Shown in pieces: positions 59,510 through 64,000 of a stretch of DNA of 64,000 nucleotides. This stretch comes from Podocnemis expansa (taxonomy: Eukaryota > Chordata > Testudines > Podocnemididae), in contig ML682024.1 of assembly GCA_007922195.1 (NCBI GenBank), positions 1,598,051-1,662,050 of the forward strand, given 5' to 3'. The notes beneath the pieces were generated by a model. It worked only from the letters and a program-made list of their open reading frames with translations, was not told where the DNA came from and searched no databases. The position numbers and the translations under genes were made by a program. Numbering within the stretch: position 1 is the stretch's first letter; each line of letters opens with the position of its first letter.

Positions 59510-59703
59510 CCAAAGGGGCAGCTGTGTTAGTCTAGTTCAGTAAAACAAACAAGGAGTCCTGTGGCATTTAAAGACCAACAGGTTTATTTATTGCATGAGC
59601 TTTCATGGGAGAAAATCGAAAGTAGAATTTTCTCCCACAAAAACTCATGCAATAAATAAATTTGTTAATCTTTAAGTGCCCCAGGACCCCTTGTTTGTTT
59701 TAT
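59510..59703 (+). mobile_element. Fold-back SINE (copy 2) with perfect 11-bp TSD
   Basis: The head CAAAGGGGCAGCTGTGTTAG..CTAGTTCAG is followed by two 76-nt inverted arms: 59,541-59,616 (TAAAACAAACAAGGAGTCCT..GGGAGAAAAT) and 59,627-59,702 (ATTTTCTCCCAC..TTGTTTGTTTTA). They are about 85% complementary and separated by only 10 nt. The direct repeats GTACCTAACAC at 59,499-59,509 and 59,704-59,714 match exactly and bracket the entire palindrome, so the fold-back form itself was inserted. The single-arm form of the same SINE is present at 25,105 and 32,127. Confidence 0.88.
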
Positions 59704-60241
59704 GTACCTAACACAACTCCAATGCTTTAACTTTCAACACATTTTTTTCAATTAGATTATACATGTCCTGGGTTTAAAAAGTTGTCTATAGCTGTTGTAA
59801 ATTGATTAATTCCCTGACAGTATAGCCACTGACCAAACTTTTTGAGACAAAAAGCTTTATGTTTAGCCTGAAAACACAGTGTGATCTATTTTATGTTCTG
59901 TTCCCTCTCCTGCTTACAGGAATCCAAGTGCCTCTTAGATTTTCCCTCCTGCCTTCTGTAAATCTTTCCCTCAGGATTCATGTCTTAGTAACTTCTTTCT
60001 TCAAGCAGAAGGCAGCTGTATGGAGTTCCATTCATAAACCCACTTGCTCTACAAAAGTGTGCAAAAAGAGCTCTGAAGAGTGATGCAAGGTCACTTATTT
60101 TCTTTCCCTCCCTGGGAAGCAAGCTGAGTGTACACAGTACTTCCTGCTTTTGCCAGTTCAGGATATGACAGATAAGACCAAGATCACACACATGCCTGAG
60201 CCCAAACTCTGAGGCTCCCTGCTGAGCTATAGATTCTAGAC

Positions 60242-60409
60242 CGGTGGTTTACAAACTTTTTTTCTTGTGACCTGTTGAAAAAAAAAATCATTTATGCCCG
60301 AAACTCAATAATTACATCCTTCAGCAATGCATTCCAGTCTTTCAGCAGGGATAGCAGGGGGGGTCTATGACCCAGTACCGGGTCCCGACCCATAGTCTGA
60401 AAATCACTG
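60242..60409. mobile_element. Short hAT MITE (family A, copy 3) with perfect 8-bp TSD
   Basis: Runs from CGGTGGTTTACAAACTTTTT to GTCTGAAAATCACTG. It is flanked by TTCTAGAC on both sides (60,234-60,241 and 60,410-60,417), an exact 8-bp duplication. The interior matches copies 1 and 2. It is 168 bp long. Confidence 0.9.
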
Positions 60410-60417
60410 TTCTAGAC

Positions 60418-62949
60418 ACCTGACAACCCATCAGACATAGTGGACTGACAAGGAATGGGGAGACAGAAGCCCCAAGGAGCCTCAGAGTTAAGGATCCAGG
60501 GCTCCCATTTCTGTAGCAGGGAGCCCAGAAGCCCTCATTTTTCAGGGAAGGCAAATGACAAACTGGGTAAATGACCTGCTTAAAGCCACAAAAGGATTCA
60601 GTATCAGAGTTGAAATTAAGAGGTCTTACCTACATTCCCTGTGTTCAAGCTCCCAATGTTATCTCTCCAGCTAAGTAGATAAACAGAAGTCCTGGCCTTT
60701 TTACATATATTTTATTATATATGTATACTTCCTATCTCCATTCTCAATGGCATTAGTACTATTGTGAACAGTCTTAAACAGGCCATCAGAAAGATGTTTG
60801 CTTTTCTACTGTTGTAGCATCCTCTCAAGAAGCTTGCATAGGGTTGCATATACGACTTATTGGTATAGTTGGGGGCTAAATACGTATTTTTTTAGCTTGA
60901 AGTTTAAAATGGGTAATCCAGATTTCCAATTTTCCCACTCTTCTAGACAACGAGAGTGAGAGATCTGGGATGCAAAAAGTGGACAGATTTATACTCGCAT
61001 TCAGCAGTGTCAAAACAAAACTGATATCCATTTATTTTGTTTGGTTATTTTTTTTAAAAGGGTAGTGCATGGGCCCTCTATCTTCCTGACATTTAAAATC
61101 CTATTATTCTAAAACCAAAAATCAGTGGTCATCTTTCCAGCCAAAGACTGGACAGACTTCACCTGTCAGTGCCACACAGAAATAAAGATTCCACTTGAAA
61201 GACAAAGTACATTTAGCTTTTGTTACCAGAGATGCACTTTGGAAGCCATAGCTGAGTCTCTACCGTTGCAGTACGGAGAACTTATTACTCTTAACGGCTG
61301 TTTGCATTCTAGTTTTATGTATAATGCAATACTTGCCTTATTGTCCCAAGTACACAACAAAAATCATTGTTAAAATACAGTGAAACCATTGTAGCCCAAG
61401 CATATTTTAAAAGATATTTTCTCTCTTCTGTGAGCTAAGAAAAAACATGTCCCACATAACCATAGGAAGAGCCATATTTTTCTCTGATACTGGTTACTAC
61501 AGAGGTCCTAACAGTTGCATCTTTTCTGTCCACATAAATGAAAAAATTACTTTTTTATGACTGCTCTACAATTCTGTTTCACCATAGCGCTTACTCATAG
61601 TTATTTTTAAGCATAAACTGGGCCTTCAATGAAAGGTTTTCACTGTTCTTCCCTCCCTTTACCCCATTTTTTAGGCTAGGCTCTGGAATGACAGTCAGGA
61701 AGACTAAAGGCCTCTATCAACAGAAAAGATATTGCCTAGGCAACAGCAGTGAGAGTCGAAGAGACCTTTACTAGGGACTAGAGGGAAGCTCCATTTCGGA
61801 AGCACATTCAGTTTCTGCCCTGACTGCTACCAGAATACCAATTAAAGATATTTAATGGGGATGTGAACATGTATGTCTATTAGGAACTGAACTAAGAATA
61901 TTAACTCATTTCACACAGTAACCACTGAACAGCAAACAGATGGCAGTAATTTTTCTGTCACTGCTGACCAGGGATGGATTTGAAATGGTGACAGAGGTGA
62001 AATCCCATTATTGCCAATCCCCATCCTCATACGTCTTGTAAGAGATTTTTAGTGCAAGGAGAGAAGCTCAGCTTACAGCTTTCTGTGATTTTTACACCAC
62101 TCCAGAAAGCCACGATAAATCCAATACTGTTAACAAAGACCTCTACAGGCTTTTAACATTAGGCTTTAAAAACCAAGTGATACCCGGAATCAATTTTTAG
62201 TGACTAAACAGTTTACTAGTTGTAAATATTCATCAGCTGTATGGAAAAATACTGGTGGTCATAAAATTAAGCCATATTTTCTATGCAAACAGCTTCTATG
62301 ATTCAGACTCATGATTTCAGTGCATTTTTGAGATTGTGTTCAGCCTCAGTTAATGGCCACATATCTTATAAAATCATTAATGTAAACCTGTGAATTCATC
62401 CTACAAATCAACTGGGAAAGCTACATAGGGAAAAGAAAGAACGCTCAACCTGATGTTGCTATTTTTTACTAACAACATTACTCTCTCTAATTTTAAAATT
62501 GATATTTAACAAGTTTACTCGTGGTCAATAACCATGCTCACCATGTTTATGAATTGATAGTTTGAATTGCAAAGCAAACATGTCCCAGTGCTCGATTCTG
62601 TGTTGCTTACAGTCTTGGCAGAAAGCTTATATTAAAATACACTTTAGGAAATAAGGTTCCTAAAGTAATAGCTACTTGCCCACTGAACCGGATATTAAAT
62701 AACGGTATTTTTATTCAATCATTATCCATCATGAGAAACTGAACCACTGAAGGATTCACACAATGCTAGAATCATCTGTCTGAACACATGGTTGGTGTAA
62801 TTGGCTTCTAGAAAGGTTTTGTAGGAAACTGGTGTTACTCCGATATTGTTGATTTAAAGGTTATCCAGTCAGAGAAGCACAGAATGAGAATTCATTTTCA
62901 AATTTCTCCTCACTGAAGCCTGCAAAGCGCACTGGCAATTAACAATTCC
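60418..62949. other. ZFAND3 intron, unique AT-rich sequence
   Basis: No repeats or exons were recognised. The sequence is even in composition, with a short TATA-rich part near 60,706-60,730. Confidence 0.45.
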
Positions 62950-63440
62950 TATCACCTCTCCCAGTTCACTGTGAGAGAAGGCTCAGAACTCATCTTACAA
63001 ATTGCTCTTTTGAAGATCAAAAGGAAGCTGGGTTTGTCTGTGTGTGCTCCAGATGAGATTGTAATTTAATGGAATTTTCAGAGAAAGCTTGGCACTGTGT
63101 TCATATGACAGCCCCAGGGTGGAGGATTCAGGGGAGCTTTGTGACTCTTCCCTTCTGAGCGCCTTCCTTGCCTTTAATTGGCACCTCATTAGAAATTAAT
63201 GAAAATGACATCCTCTGTTCTTCCTGCTTTAGGCACAGAATGCTACAAAAAGGCCCATCACAATTCATAACACATTCAATTTATATAGCAATGGCTCTTA
63301 AGCATTATTTATGAGATGTGAATTTCTTGTCAGCAGTTAATAAGCTGTACAGAGGGGAAAGGGAATGACAAAAAGGGCTGTGAATACATAAAAACAATCT
63401 TCCTACAGCTGAGAAATGTTGTGTTTGAGCTTAAAGCATC
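62950..63440. promoter_or_regulatory. Candidate conserved non-coding element in the ZFAND3 intron
   Basis: A repeat-free stretch dense in homeodomain-like cores: TTTAATTGGC (63,174), CATTAGAAATTAATGA (63,187), TTATTTATGAG (63,306) and AGTTAATAAGC (63,336). That texture is typical of developmental enhancers preserved across vertebrates. There is no coding frame. The assignment rests on composition and motif density only, not on an alignment. Confidence 0.35.
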
Positions 63441-64000
63441 TTTATTGGGATTCCCTTCTAAGCAGTAAATTGTTTTGGTTTTTCTCCCCCCAAAGCCCTA
63501 CAGCACAGTTAAATTTGTCAGAAGTTGCATGTAGTGTCAATGAAATGGGATTCACCATGATGCCTTTCTCCACATATATGCTATCTAAGAGGCAGTTACA
63601 GCAATGAAGCAATTTCCAAAAGATCTCAGATGTCTTTCCTAAGGTATAAAGGGAAACTCTGGCCCCAGTTCTCTGAACTGCAGTGTCCTACAGGCCAGGG
63701 ATTACACCTGGAGTGATTTAATAACCTTGAAGCATCATACTTTCAGAACTTGGAAACTGTAAAACAATGATGATGTAAGCTCTGGATATGAATTTCAGAT
63801 AACGCTGCTCAGAATGGCCATATAAGCTCTAAATTAATGCAATAACTGTGTTTTACAAGCATTCTCAAACTACCAGAAACTGTTGAAGATGTAGCTGTGC
63901 CTTGTTCAGAATGTAAACATTTCAATCGCAGTATTCTGAGCACTCAAGTTACTGAATATGGCAGACTATGAAAGCAGATACATCTGTGAAATCAGCACCT
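63441..64000. other. ZFAND3 intron, nothing recognised
   Basis: Unique AT-rich sequence to the end of the window. Confidence 0.45.

Larger units (their letters stand above)
40200..64000 (-). other. ZFAND3: Last intron of ZFAND3 (partial; continues beyond the window)
   Basis: Everything to the right of the acceptor is upstream of the last exon in transcript order. I searched it for the preceding exon, which should encode the first AN1 cysteines and end in the codons for a Cys-Arg-Cys stretch, and did not find it, so the intron is at least 23.8 kb long. It contains short hAT elements, L2-like and CR1 fragments, two fold-back SINEs, microsatellites and AT-rich unique sequence. Confidence 0.8.

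Noticed and set aside
40200..64000. Further ZFAND3 exons in the window
   Set aside because: I looked for the preceding AN1 half (Cys-Arg-Cys end) and the acidic/serine middle region and found no matching frame with splice sites.

Overview
This is vertebrate nuclear DNA, most likely from a turtle and otherwise from another non-avian reptile. The evidence is the repeat mix: a CR1 LINE of sauropsid type, DIRS-like tyrosine-recombinase retrotransposons, many short hAT elements with 8-bp target-site duplications (TSDs), and a SINE carrying the AAGGAGTCCTGTGGCAC core that I associate with turtles. There are no operons, rRNA, tRNA or CRISPR arrays, and one 10-N assembly gap.

Only one host gene exon can be recognised. 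It is the last coding exon of ZFAND3 on the minus strand (40,045-40,199), encoding the second half of the AN1 zinc finger and the C-terminus up to the stop, directly preceded by a good splice acceptor. ZFAND3 is transcribed right to left. About 40.2-64 kb is therefore its last intron (the previous exon is not in the window), the 3' UTR lies just left of 40,045, and roughly 1-39.6 kb is downstream flank.

The downstream flank is dominated by mobile elements. At about 12.57-20.91 kb is a DIRS-like element on the minus strand, with matching inverted terminal repeats and a gag remnant. A CR1 LINE with a long intact reverse-transcriptase frame is inserted into it in the opposite orientation (15.69-18.58 kb). 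At about 27.19-34.84 kb is a second, fuller DIRS-like element on the minus strand, with recognisable gag, reverse transcriptase, RNase H and tyrosine recombinase, all decayed. Its gag is split by a 1.78-kb hAT element with a perfect 8-bp TSD, and that hAT contains a SINE and a 380-bp purine tract. Around these lie short hAT elements, MITE-like repeats and a cluster of AAGT(C/T)(A/G)ACTT palindromes at 36.2-36.9 kb.

The ZFAND3 intron holds older and smaller repeats: three hAT elements with TSDs plus two less certain ones, L2-like and CR1 fragments, and two fold-back SINEs each flanked by its own TSD. It also has a few AT-rich, repeat-free stretches that could be conserved regulatory DNA. The fold-back SINE architecture, the unidentified interior of the first DIRS-like element and the palindrome cluster are the least explained features.
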